A stretch of DNA of 64,000 bases from JAYRZB01 sp041916675 (GTDB lineage: Bacteria > Pseudomonadota > Alphaproteobacteria > Rhizobiales > Devosiaceae), in assembly GCA_041916675.1 (NCBI GenBank), contig JAYRZB010000004.1, positions 277,755 to 341,754 on the forward strand, read 5' to 3'. The notes under the pieces are model-generated. The model saw only the letters and a list, made by a program, of their open reading frames with translations, was not told where the DNA came from and did no database searches. Position numbers and translations under genes: made by a program. This document shows, in pieces, positions 33,861-41,899 of this stretch (positions within the stretch are counted from its first letter, which is position 1; every line of letters begins with the position of its first letter).

Positions 33861-34622
33861 ATGAGCGACCGCAACGCCAGGGGGCAGGGGCCCCGGCAGC
33901 CGGGGGATAACCAGCGCCAGCCGATCTTCCTGCTGCCCGGAATCGTTACGATTCTGGCCGGGCTGATGATTGCCGTTCACCTGGCGGAAACCATTGTGCT
34001 TAACGAAATGAGCCGCCTCGATCTTTCGATCTGGGTCGGCTTCCTGCCGCTGCGCCTGCTCTCGCCCGAGGCGTTTCCCGGCGGTTACTGGCCGCTTTTA
34101 TGGACCCCTTTCACCCATGCCTTCCTGCACGCTAGTTTCGAGCATCTGGCACTCAATGTGCTCTGGCTGGCGATCTTTGCCACGCCCGTTGCCCGCCGAT
34201 ACGGCGCGGCGTCGCTGCTGATTCTGTTTCTTGCCACCTCGGCGGCCGGGGCGCTGGCCTTTGCCGCCACGACACTGCCCGAGGTGAGCCTGCTGATCGG
34301 TGCATCAGGCGGGGTGGCCGGGCTGACCGGGGCAGCCATCCGCTTCATGTTCCAGCCGGTTCTTTATGCCGTCCATCCAGAAACCGGCGAGCGCATTCTG
34401 CGCGGTCGGCGTCTTGCCAGCATCCGCGAGGTGCTGCTCAGCCCACCGGCGCGCAATTTCGCCTTCTTCTGGATTGTCATCAACGCCGCCGTGCCGCTGC
34501 TGCCGCTGTTTACCGGCGCCGAGGTGTCGGTGGCCTGGCAGGCCCATCTCGGCGGGTTCTTTGCCGGGTTTTTCCTCGTTCCCCTGTTCGAGCGCCGCCA
34601 GTCGGCCCAGGAGCACGCATGA
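33861..34622 (+). CDS. Rhomboid family intramembrane serine protease
   Basis: 253 residues and about six helices. Seen: FTHAFLHASFEHLALNVLWL (His90/His95/Asn99 region), the nucleophile Ser149 in GASGGVAGL and a C-terminal AHLGGFFAGF with the catalytic His. A membrane-embedded protease of unknown substrate. The N-terminal 20 residues are polar, cytoplasmic. ATG at 33861 was chosen; an in-frame ATG 17 codons upstream is less likely. The stop overlaps the slyX start (ATGA). Confidence 0.88.
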   Translation: MSDRNARGQGPRQPGDNQRQPIFLLPGIVTILAGLMIAVHLAETIVLNEMSRLDLSIWVGFLPLRLLSPEAFPGGYWPLLWTPFTHAFLHASFEHLALNVLWLAIFATPVARRYGAASLLILFLATSAAGALAFAATTLPEVSLLIGASGGVAGLTGAAIRFMFQPVLYAVHPETGERILRGRRLASIREVLLSPPARNFAFFWIVINAAVPLLPLFTGAEVSVAWQAHLGGFFAGFFLVPLFERRQSAQEHA

Positions 34623-34840
34623 CTGATTCTGCCCTTGCCGCGTTGACGGCCCGGCTCGATGCGCTTGAGGAAAAGGTCGCTTATCAGGACCAGACTATCG
34701 AGGACCTTAACCAGGTCATCGCCGGGCAGTGGAAGCAGATCGATGCGCTCAATCGCCAGATCGGCAAGCTCGATGATCAATTGCGCGAAGTCGAGGCCGG
34801 CATGCCCTCACGCCCCGAGCCGCCCCCGCCGCATTATTGA
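34619..34840 (+). CDS. slyX: SlyX family protein
   Basis: A 73-residue coiled-coil protein: LTARLDALEEKVAYQDQTIE, then LNQVIAGQWKQIDALNRQ and a proline-rich tail with PPPPHY, exactly the SlyX layout. Function unknown. Start overlaps the rhomboid stop by four bases, so coupled translation is likely. Its 3' end overlaps the convergent hisI by seven bases. Confidence 0.92.
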   Translation: MTDSALAALTARLDALEEKVAYQDQTIEDLNQVIAGQWKQIDALNRQIGKLDDQLREVEAGMPSRPEPPPPHY

Positions 34841-35289
34841 GTGCCGTAGACGGCCTTGGGGTCGAACAACAGCGGTTCGCCCGTATCGGTGAGTGTTGCC
34901 ACGCCATCGGTGAGCCCGACGCTGCGATAAAAGCAGCTCTTGCGCCCGGTGTGGCAGGCGGCCCCGCGCCCGGTCTGCTCGACAATCACCAGCACAGCAT
35001 CCTGATCGCAATCGGTGCGCAGCTCGATCAGCTTTTGCACCTCGCCCGAGGTCTCGCCCTTCTTCCACAGCTTGCCGCGTGAGCGCGAATAGTAGTGCAC
35101 TTCGCCGGTCCGCAGGGTCAGCGCCAGCGCCTCGGCATTCATATGCGCCAGCATCAGCACAGCATTGCTGCCCGCTTCCACGGTGATGGCGGTCACCAGC
35201 CCATGCGCATCAAAGCGCGGCGCAAAGGCAGTGCCTTCTTCCAGTTCGTCATGGGTCAGGGCTTTGGGGTCGGCGAAAATGGTGCTCAT
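34834..35289 (-). CDS. hisI: Phosphoribosyl-AMP cyclohydrolase
   Basis: A 151-residue enzyme of histidine synthesis opening the purine ring of PR-AMP. Seen: VLMLAHMNAEAL, the Trp-bearing SRSRGKLWKKGETSG, the metal motif DCDQD (93-97) and zinc cysteines Cys112 and Cys119 (CHTGRKSC). Single-function form, not fused to HisE. First of the run hisI, AraC, folE on the minus strand. Confidence 0.95.
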   Translation of the reverse strand: MSTIFADPKALTHDELEEGTAFAPRFDAHGLVTAITVEAGSNAVLMLAHMNAEALALTLRTGEVHYYSRSRGKLWKKGETSGEVQKLIELRTDCDQDAVLVIVEQTGRGAACHTGRKSCFYRSVGLTDGVATLTDTGEPLLFDPKAVYGTQ

Positions 35290-35329
35290 GGGCGGGTTCT
35301 AGCCCGCCCCGAGCCAATGTTCCAGCCTC

Positions 35330-36163
35330 TCAGTCTTTCAGGCCAATCCAGATTTCGACCGTGCCCAGCCCGGTGCGCGGGTCAAAGTCGGGGCCATAAT
35401 ATTCAAGAAAGCTCACGTCCTCGGCCTGTTCGGCGCCCGATCCGGGCAGCCACTCGCCATAGATCGCGGCGCATGTGGCGCGGATGCCGCTGATATGCCC
35501 CTTGTGGGTGAACTTGGCCCAGCGCCGGGCCGGAATGCGAATGGCCTTGAATTCCTTCGGCAACTCCGCCTTTTCGCTGACCTCGACAGCGGGCATGTAG
35601 TCAAACCCGCCATCGGACATTTCACCCACCACTCCGAAAGCGCCTTGGCCGATGATGCCGCGGATCTCCTGTTCCAGGGTTGCGAATTTTTGCCAATGGT
35701 CGGGAATGGCGCTTGAGTTTTCCAGGTTGAAGTGGCCCGGCAGGCCCGCAACCCTTATGGGCTTGCCCTCTTCGATCACCGGTGGGTCGAGTTGCACTTT
35801 GGTTGCTGCTTCCATTTTCATGGCCTCCACGAGGTTGAGGTCTTTGAGCGATTGCCGCCGCCGCACCGCATCGGGGGTCAGTCCGAACTGGTCGCGGAAG
35901 GCGCGCGTGAATGCCTCGTGCGAGCCATAACCGGCATCGAGCGCCACGCTCAGAATATCCGGCGCGCCATCGGCCAGGGCCCGTGCCGCCTCTGTCAGCC
36001 TGCGCCCGCGCAGATAGCCCGAAACGGTGTAGCCGGTGCCCATGGTGAACATGCGCGACAGATAGCTTGGTGACAGCCCGGTGGCCCGCGCCAGGTCATC
36101 CAGGCTCACCTCCTCGCGGAAGCGGCTTTCGATGAACCAGATGGTGCGGGCGATGGCGGACAT
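35330..36163 (-). CDS. AraC family regulator with GyrI-like effector domain
   Basis: 277 residues. The N-terminal 110 residues hold two AraC helix-turn-helix units (LDDLARATGLSPSYLSRMF and YGSHEAFTRAFRDQFGLTP). The C-terminal 160 residues are a GyrI-like/SoxR-effector-type domain (PIRVAGLPGHF, FEVSEKAELP-like region and a final GTVEIWIGL). Such proteins (Rob/SoxS-like) respond to small organic molecules. Target unknown; no close divergent gene. Confidence 0.87.
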   Translation of the reverse strand: MSAIARTIWFIESRFREEVSLDDLARATGLSPSYLSRMFTMGTGYTVSGYLRGRRLTEAARALADGAPDILSVALDAGYGSHEAFTRAFRDQFGLTPDAVRRRQSLKDLNLVEAMKMEAATKVQLDPPVIEEGKPIRVAGLPGHFNLENSSAIPDHWQKFATLEQEIRGIIGQGAFGVVGEMSDGGFDYMPAVEVSEKAELPKEFKAIRIPARRWAKFTHKGHISGIRATCAAIYGEWLPGSGAEQAEDVSFLEYYGPDFDPRTGLGTVEIWIGLKD

Positions 36164-36238
36164 GGGCTACTCGCTGTGAGACACCCAGTTTATGCCATGG
36201 AACGAAAAGGGCAATTTGATCGCCCTTGCGCTTTGGCC

Positions 36239-36862
36239 TCAGCGTTTGCCGATCAGGGCGAAGAACCGGTCCTGCTCGTTGCGGTCCTCGGCAAACACGC
36301 CGGTGAACCGGTGGGTAAGGGTCGCAACGCCGTGGGCGCGCACGCCGCGCATGGTCATGCACATGTGCTCGGCTTCCAGCAACACCGCCGCCCCGCGCGG
36401 GTTGAGGTTCTCGTTGAGCGCGTCGATGATCTGCGCCGTCATAGTTTCCTGCGTCTGCAGGCGACGGGCAAAGACCTCCACCAGCCGGGCCATTTTCGAC
36501 AGGCCAACCACGCCATCATGCGGCAGATAGGCAATGTGCGCCTTACCCACGAACGGTACCATATGGTGTTCGCAATGGCTGTGGAACGGAATGTCCCGCA
36601 TCAGCACCAGGTCGTCATAGCCGCCCACTTCCTTGAAGGTGCGCGACAGGATTTCGGCCGGGTCCTGCGTATAGCCGGCAAACAGCTCGCGATAGGATTT
36701 TGCCACGCGGGCAGGGGTTTCGAGCAGGCCCTCACGCGCCGGATCGTCTCCGGCCCATGCGATCAGCGTGCGGACGGCGTTTTCGGCTTCTTCCTGGCTG
36801 GGGCGGATCGGGGTCGAGGCGGGGCGCTTGAGCGCAGCGTCAATCTTGATCGATTTGTCCAT
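36239..36862 (-). CDS. folE: GTP cyclohydrolase I
   Basis: 207 residues converting GTP to dihydroneopterin triphosphate, the first step of folate synthesis. Zinc ligands Cys97 and His100 (HSHCEHHMVPF) and Cys168 (HMCMTMRGV) are present. TPARVAKSYRELFAGY is typical of the N-terminal part. The start at 36862 was chosen by family (MDKSIKIDAAL). It is divergent from the NifU-like gene across a 151-bp spacer. Confidence 0.96.
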   Translation of the reverse strand: MDKSIKIDAALKRPASTPIRPSQEEAENAVRTLIAWAGDDPAREGLLETPARVAKSYRELFAGYTQDPAEILSRTFKEVGGYDDLVLMRDIPFHSHCEHHMVPFVGKAHIAYLPHDGVVGLSKMARLVEVFARRLQTQETMTAQIIDALNENLNPRGAAVLLEAEHMCMTMRGVRAHGVATLTHRFTGVFAEDRNEQDRFFALIGKR

Positions 36863-37013
36863 GCTCGGGCTTCCTTTTGGCTGATGCATGCGGCTCTTAC
36901 GCGGTCCGGGCCAATCCGGACCACAACTTTGCCTGCCTGCCCCTGACACTGGGCGCGTGCTGGACTATATAAGGTGGCAGTGTGACGCCACAAGAAACAG
37001 AATTGCCCGCATC

Positions 37014-37466
37014 ATGGAACTGAGCGATCTCTATTCCGACCGCATCCTGGCCATTGCCGGCAACCAGCCCGTGCCCGGGCGCCTTGAAAATCCTGACGCT
37101 TCGGCCAAAAAAACCAGCCGCATCTGCGGCTCGGTGGTCGAGGTCGATCTACTGGTACACAATGGCGTGATCGCTGGCTACGGGCATGAGCTGTCCGCCT
37201 GCGCGCTCGGCCAAACCTCTGCCGCCATCGTTGCCACCCACATTGTAGGCACGCCGGTGGCTGAGTTCCGCGCCCTGCGCACGGCTATGGAACAGATGCT
37301 CAAGGCCGATGGCGCTCCGCCCCGCGGCAAGTGGGATGATCTGAAATACCTCGAACCCGTTCGCGGTTTTCCCCACCGCCATGCCTCGACGCTGCTGGTC
37401 TTTGATGCGGTGGTCGCCGCGCTCGATAAAATCGAATCCTCAGAGTCGGTTGCGCAGGCTTCCTGA
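37014..37466 (+). CDS. NifU/SufU-like iron-sulfur scaffold protein
   Basis: 150 residues. MELSDLYSDRILAIAGNQP opens the IscU/SufU-like fold, with Cys38 (SRICGSVVEVDL) and Cys63 (LSACALGQ). The third scaffold cysteine expected near LEPVR...RRGC is replaced here (PHRHASTLLVF). I believe this two-Cys form is a conserved Rhizobiales subfamily, so full scaffold function is uncertain. Its stop overlaps the yidD ATG by one base (TGATGG). Confidence 0.83.
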   Translation: MELSDLYSDRILAIAGNQPVPGRLENPDASAKKTSRICGSVVEVDLLVHNGVIAGYGHELSACALGQTSAAIVATHIVGTPVAEFRALRTAMEQMLKADGAPPRGKWDDLKYLEPVRGFPHRHASTLLVFDAVVAALDKIESSESVAQAS

Positions 37467-37777
37467 TGGATAACCTCATCCGCCGCTTCTGGCTCGTTAT
37501 TGATTTTCCCTTCAAGGTCGCCGCCGTGTTCCTGATCACGGTCTATCGCTATACGCTCTCGGCCTTTGCCGGGCGCACCTGCCGCCACCTGCCCACCTGT
37601 TCGGAATATACCGCCAAGGCGATCTGGACCTTTGGCTTCTGGCCCGGCGGCTGGATGGGCCTGTCCCGCTTCACCCGCTGCCGCCCCGGCGGCACCGATG
37701 GGTTCGATCCGGTGCCTGACCACATCCCCCCCGCCGCCCGCTGGTATCTGCCCTGGCGCTATGGCCGCTGGAAATAG
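37466..37777 (+). CDS. yidD: Membrane protein insertion efficiency factor YidD
   Basis: 103 residues. The core FLITVYRYTLSAFAGRTCRH, LPTCSEYTAKAIW, GGWMGLSRFTRCRPGG is diagnostic of YidD, a small protein that helps YidC insert inner-membrane proteins. An amphipathic N-terminal helix anchors it. Usually beside rpmH-yidC in other phyla; in Rhizobiales it sits near folE and thrS, as here, though thrS is 4 kb away because of inserted genes. Confidence 0.94.
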   Translation: MDNLIRRFWLVIDFPFKVAAVFLITVYRYTLSAFAGRTCRHLPTCSEYTAKAIWTFGFWPGGWMGLSRFTRCRPGGTDGFDPVPDHIPPAARWYLPWRYGRWK

Positions 37778-37903
37778 GCCGTTCCGGCCCGGCGCGGCCG
37801 GATCCAAAAATTGTTCTGCCGGTTTTGTCGAAACCCGGACCGGGCCTTCGTCGCATCCTTGAAGGCCGTGCCATCTGCCCGCCTGCAAAATCAGGAGACA
37901 GCC

Positions 37904-38245
37904 ATGCCCCACCACCTCGTCGCCATCCACCACCCCGATGATTTCGATCCCGTCACCCATTCCACCCCCGAAATGGAGCGCGCTATCGACGCGCTCAACG
38001 CCGAAATGGTCGCCGCCGGCATCCGCATCTTCGTCGGCGGCCTCACCCCGGCCCGCAACGCCCACACCCTGCGCATGGCCCTAGACGGCCAGATCACCAC
38101 CACCAACGCCCCCTTCCACGACGCCTCCACCCACCTCGGCGGCTTCTGGGTCCTCAACTGCCCAACCCAATCCGAAGCCCTTGAATGGGCCCGCAAAGCA
38201 GTGGTTGCCTGCCGGGCACCAGTGGAGGTGCGGGCGTTTTGGTGA
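37904..38245 (+). CDS. YciI-like protein
   Basis: 113 residues. MPHHLVAIHHPDDFDPVTHS, FVGGLTPARNAHTLRM and GGFWVLNCPTQSEALEWARK match the YCII-related (DGPF) family, small ferredoxin-like-fold proteins of uncertain enzymatic role, often regulators or accessory to sigma-70 ECF systems. No ECF sigma gene is nearby. It is the first inserted gene between yidD and thrS. Confidence 0.82.
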   Translation: MPHHLVAIHHPDDFDPVTHSTPEMERAIDALNAEMVAAGIRIFVGGLTPARNAHTLRMALDGQITTTNAPFHDASTHLGGFWVLNCPTQSEALEWARKAVVACRAPVEVRAFW

Positions 38246-38255
38246 GGGGAGGAGG

Positions 38256-39524
38256 CTAACTGAGCCCCTTTTTGGCCTTTTGGGGTGCACTTGAAAACAT
38301 GTCGAAAAAGCTACGTTGTGGCTTTATGCGGATGAAGTCCTCTACGCCAATTGATCCTGGCTTGCGACGTTCGCCGCCCGCTGGAGTGATCACCTCAATG
38401 TCAGGATTTTCAATCAAGGCCGAATGAATGTCGTCGGAGTGTGCAGGAGTGCCGTTGTAAATTGCCTCATAAAAATCGGGAACTGTCATCGCGTCTCCAG
38501 ACCGAGCAATCAATCTTGGAATGTCATCAAGGAGTTGCTCTCTTGCGCTGGCCCTTCCATCTGAATCGAATAGGTACAGAGAGCCGACTCTGTCTCGTGG
38601 GTCATATGACAGCATTTCGAGACCGGAGCGCCCGAAATGGGCCTGCCTAGAGCTGTTTTCATGCAGTACGTTGTTATAGACTTGACGCGCTCTATACATA
38701 TTTGAGAAATGAAGAAGCCAATACCGCCATCCATCCGGGTTTTTTATTGAGAATGGGCTAACAAATGGCGCGCAAGCTTGATAAGCTTCAAATACTATCG
38801 ACTCTGCTGTCCCAAGCCAATCATTCCGGCTTGCAATCTCGTCTAGCCGACCCAGTTGACTTTCTGCCAGGCCGACATGTCGTAATTGCCTTTTTAGCAT
38901 AGATGGGTCTGATTTTTGCAGAAATGCGATAAGAGATTCAATCATTAATGTATAAAATATCTCAACGCTTCTAAATGAACTTATAATATCTACTAGCGTA
39001 TCCCTATTTACATTCGTGTGGCCGCATGGATCTAAGTTGAATATTAGGTTTTGATATCTACCTCCAAGCAGCGCAGACTTTATTTCTGGGTAGATATTTT
39101 CAAATTCGCTGTTATGATAAATGACTTGCAGGTCAAGCCGCGGGCATGTTTCAGCAACAAAGACCCTCATCGGCTCAATGTGGGATTTCAATTTTTGAAT
39201 TGCGTCGGGACTGCGATCATTCAAGATAAGTAGGCAGCTTATGTCAATTTGACTTGCGCCAAGCTCGGCGCGAGCGATGTTTAATTTATTCGTAGAATTT
39301 ATAAGTTCTTCGATGAATATTGGCGGTGACCCAGATGTTCCGTCCGAATAAATGCCGCCACCAGAAAACCCGTCCACTATTGCAAGCCTGAATCGCTCTT
39401 GTTTTGGGAGTGCGCATCTAACTGTCAGGTATTTAGAGAAATACTCTCTCAATATTTTTAGTTTTTGCCGAGAATGTTCCTTTAGTACCGCTCCGTCACT
39501 CCAATCATACTCTCGCTTTACCAA
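38256..39524 (-). CDS. tcmP: Three-Cys-motif partner protein TcmP
   Basis: 422 residues, matching the TcmP family that travels with three-Cys-motif (DUF5131) proteins. Seen: WSDGAVLKEHSRQKLKILREYF at the N-terminus, IVDGFSGGG (49-57) resembling an SAM-binding motif I, and FNLDPCGH (162-169) resembling a catalytic DPxG-like motif IV; a class I methyltransferase fold is therefore possible but unproven. TTG start with a GGGGGG upstream. The base composition is clearly lower in GC than the flanks. It follows the DUF5131 gene by 18 bp. Confidence 0.85.
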   Translation of the reverse strand: MVKREYDWSDGAVLKEHSRQKLKILREYFSKYLTVRCALPKQERFRLAIVDGFSGGGIYSDGTSGSPPIFIEELINSTNKLNIARAELGASQIDISCLLILNDRSPDAIQKLKSHIEPMRVFVAETCPRLDLQVIYHNSEFENIYPEIKSALLGGRYQNLIFNLDPCGHTNVNRDTLVDIISSFRSVEIFYTLMIESLIAFLQKSDPSMLKRQLRHVGLAESQLGRLDEIASRNDWLGTAESIVFEAYQACAPFVSPFSIKNPDGWRYWLLHFSNMYRARQVYNNVLHENSSRQAHFGRSGLEMLSYDPRDRVGSLYLFDSDGRASAREQLLDDIPRLIARSGDAMTVPDFYEAIYNGTPAHSDDIHSALIENPDIEVITPAGGERRKPGSIGVEDFIRIKPQRSFFDMFSSAPQKAKKGLS

Positions 39525-39542
39525 TGATTCCCCCCTATAAAT

Positions 39543-40319
39543 TCATAATATTGAATTCGGCATTTCATCCCAAGTTTGGCCTCGATACTCCCGGCCATTG
39601 GCCTTCTTCGAGCGCCGCTTATTGTCTTTCCCCCAGGTTCCCCACTGTTTGAAGAAGAACGCAGTACCGGAACGCTGGCACTGCTCGTGGATCTCGTCGA
39701 TCCAGGTCTCTCGGATTGGCCGAGCATTGCGACCGCTTTCTCCGCCGACAATTGCCCAATGAATACCGTCTAAATTTACCTCGCCGACAGATTCGATAAG
39801 CGGCTCGAATGAGATAAATCGAATGGCGGCCGGAATACCCTGAAGGTACTTGACCCGGCTGATTACTTCTCGGCTCTCAACACTGGTGCCAAGCCAGACA
39901 TTTGGAAGTATGCCTCCGGAGCCCATTGATGCGACTACAGATGCCATCCGCTCGGGTCGTTTGGTCAAAATTTGATAGTTGTGTCGGGGTGTGTCGCGCA
40001 TTACTGCCCATACTCTTTGGATAAAATGTTCGCTCACCCCTTCGTGAAACAAATCACTCATTGAGTTGACGAAAATCTTCCTAGGCGACTTCCACTTCGA
40101 CGGGGCAGTGAGCGCGTCATTGTCTTCACGGACCAAGCCAGTCCATATGTCTCGCGTGCCTGATTTCCGCGTCAAACCAGCGTATTTTTTCATACCCATT
40201 GCTTCTAGTCGCCGCGCCATTTCCATCGCATAACAATGAGTACAACCAGCGGAAACGATAGTGCAGCCAGCAACTGGATTCCATGTCGCGTCAGTCCATT
40301 CAATTCGACTTTCCGCCAT
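39543..40319 (-). CDS. Three-Cys-motif / phage Gp37-Gp68 (DUF5131) family protein
   Basis: 258 residues. IEWTDATWNPVAGCTIVSAG begins the family; the CX6CX2C motif Cys19-Cys26-Cys29 resembles a radical SAM [4Fe-4S] site. KIFVNSMSDLFHEGV, YQILTKRPERM, and IHWAIVGGESGRNARP are family blocks. The related Gp37/Gp68 phage proteins are of unknown function. Lower GC than neighbours; paired with tcmP and probably cotranscribed. ATG at 40319 has a GAGAGGT ribosome site. Confidence 0.88.
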   Translation of the reverse strand: MAESRIEWTDATWNPVAGCTIVSAGCTHCYAMEMARRLEAMGMKKYAGLTRKSGTRDIWTGLVREDNDALTAPSKWKSPRKIFVNSMSDLFHEGVSEHFIQRVWAVMRDTPRHNYQILTKRPERMASVVASMGSGGILPNVWLGTSVESREVISRVKYLQGIPAAIRFISFEPLIESVGEVNLDGIHWAIVGGESGRNARPIRETWIDEIHEQCQRSGTAFFFKQWGTWGKDNKRRSKKANGREYRGQTWDEMPNSIL

Positions 40320-40462
40320 TGGAATTACCTCTCACAATACGTTATTGAGTGTCCCAATCTCATCCATTACCTCCTAAGATATATGAAACGGAGAGAGAAC
40401 AAAAGCGGAACTTGCATCAATGCGAAATTTGGACGGCTTTACGATTAGCAGTTCGTCCCCCC

Positions 40463-40879
40463 TCACGCCCTCTCCGCATACGCCTTGAAATTGTTCAAAA
40501 TCGCCTGCCAGCCCTCGCGCTGCATGTCGAGAGAGTTTTCGGTTTCGGCGTCGAATGTCGTCGTCACCAGCGTGGCGTTGCCCTGGCTTTCGAAGCTGGT
40601 GCGGGTGGTGCGGCCGTCCCCCATGGTCATGGCGATCAGCTTGCCCGGCACAACGTCGTCGTAAATCCCTTCGAAATCGAAACCGAAGCTGCCGTCCTTG
40701 GCTTCCATGCGCGCCGAGTAGGTGCCGCCGGCCCGCAGGTCGTTCTGGGCGCTCGGGCAGCACCAGTCGTCCGAAGCAAAGTTCCACTGCGTGATGTGCT
40801 TGGGCTCGGTCCAATAGGACCATACTTTGCTCGCCGGGGCGGCCACGGTGGCGTGGATGGTGATGCTCTTGAAAGCCAT
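40463..40879 (-). CDS. SRPBCC (AHSA1-like) protein 1
   Basis: 138 residues of the START/Bet v1 superfamily: TIHATVAAPASKVWSYWTEP, KHITQWNFASDDWCCPSA and the closing SLDMQREGWQAILNNFKAY. Members bind hydrophobic ligands or act as co-factors of the adjacent ArsR regulator. It is the last gene of an ArsR-SRPBCC-SRPBCC unit, 3 bp after its paralogue's stop. Confidence 0.87.
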   Translation of the reverse strand: MAFKSITIHATVAAPASKVWSYWTEPKHITQWNFASDDWCCPSAQNDLRAGGTYSARMEAKDGSFGFDFEGIYDDVVPGKLIAMTMGDGRTTRTSFESQGNATLVTTTFDAETENSLDMQREGWQAILNNFKAYAERA

Positions 40880-40882
40880 GGT

Positions 40883-41395
40883 CTATTCCTTTGCGTTGAG
40901 GGTGAGAAGCAGCCCATCGAGGCGCTGCAGGGTCGAGGTCATGCCGTCTTTCATGCCCATGGCCATGACCTGTTCGAGGTCTGATGGCGAATCGTAGAGC
41001 ACGACGGTTCTCACGCTGGTGCTTTGGCTGCTTGCAACGGTGAACCGCACATCCCAGCGGGCGCGGGGCATGCCGGGCACCAGCGTGCCGGTTGCGTCGC
41101 AGAACCCATCGAGCGCCGTATAGGCCTCGACCGGGTCGATGGTCAGATAGTCCGTGCGGCCCCAGTATTCGGTGCCGTCGGGGTCCACCATGGCATAAAG
41201 CCAGTGCCCGCCGGGCGCAAAATTCATCGAGGCGGTTTTGGTGGTCAGCGGCTCGGGGGCAAACCACTGGTCGAGCAGGGCGCTTTGCGTATAGCAGTTC
41301 CATACCGTCTGCCGCCCGGCGGCGAATTCGCGGACAATGGTCATGGTGCTTTTGGGCACATCGACGATGAAGTCGAAGAACAGGTCAGGTTTCAT
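40883..41395 (-). CDS. SRPBCC (AHSA1-like) protein 2
   Basis: 170 residues, same superfamily: VREFAAGRQTVWNCYTQSAL, DQWFAPEPLTTKTASMNFAPGG and a C-terminal MKDGMTSTLQRLDGLLLTL. About 30 residues longer at the N-terminus than its neighbour. It overlaps the ArsR stop by 11 bp, so it is translated from within that gene. Confidence 0.85.
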   Translation of the reverse strand: MKPDLFFDFIVDVPKSTMTIVREFAAGRQTVWNCYTQSALLDQWFAPEPLTTKTASMNFAPGGHWLYAMVDPDGTEYWGRTDYLTIDPVEAYTALDGFCDATGTLVPGMPRARWDVRFTVASSQSTSVRTVVLYDSPSDLEQVMAMGMKDGMTSTLQRLDGLLLTLNAKE

Positions 41396-41729
41396 TTTCC
41401 GGTTCCGTCAATTTTGAGAGCAGGGTGTCGAGCTTGCCGAATCTGTCGGCCCAGTCCTCGCGCTGGCTTTCAAACCAGCGCTCGGTGGCCTGCATGGCCT
41501 GCCGGTTGAGCGCGCAGGTGCGGGTGCGCCCCACCTTGTGCGAAACGATCAGCCCCGAGGCTTCCAGCACCCCAAGATGCTTGAGAAACGATGGCAGGCC
41601 CATGTCGAACGGCGCCGCCAGTTCGCTCACCGTTGTTGGCTTGCGCCCCAGCCTTTGCACGATGGCCCGCCGGGTCGGGTCGGCCAGCGCGTGAAAGACC
41701 GCGTCGAGCGAAGGTTGATTGTTTTCCAT
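41385..41729 (-). CDS. ArsR family regulator
   Basis: 114 residues with an ArsR winged helix (LADPTRRAIVQRLGRKPTTVSELAAPFDMGLPSFLKHLGVLEASGLIV). No metal-binding cysteine motif is evident (one Cys, in TCALNR), so it is the SRPBCC-associated type rather than a metal sensor. It leads the unit and faces thrS divergently. Confidence 0.87.
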   Translation of the reverse strand: MENNQPSLDAVFHALADPTRRAIVQRLGRKPTTVSELAAPFDMGLPSFLKHLGVLEASGLIVSHKVGRTRTCALNRQAMQATERWFESQREDWADRFGKLDTLLSKLTEPENET

Positions 41730-41733
41730 ATGG

Positions 41734-41760
41734 CGAACTATATCAGATCAAATAGTTTCG
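41734..41760. promoter_or_regulatory. Candidate ArsR operator
   Basis: CGAACTAT ... ATAGTTTCG, an inverted repeat with one inserted base and a 10-bp spacer, begins 5 bp upstream of the ArsR start, the usual place for an autoregulatory operator. Imperfect symmetry lowers confidence. Confidence 0.4.
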
Positions 41761-41899
41761 TCAATGGCAAACTGTTGCGCGCTCGAAATTGCGCCTGCGG
41801 CCCCATCACCCTAGCTTTCGCGCCCCCCGCTTGCTAGACAACCGCGCGCAGGCACTGGCTTGCGCAACATTGGCCAATCCGGCCCTCATGGAGATGAAA

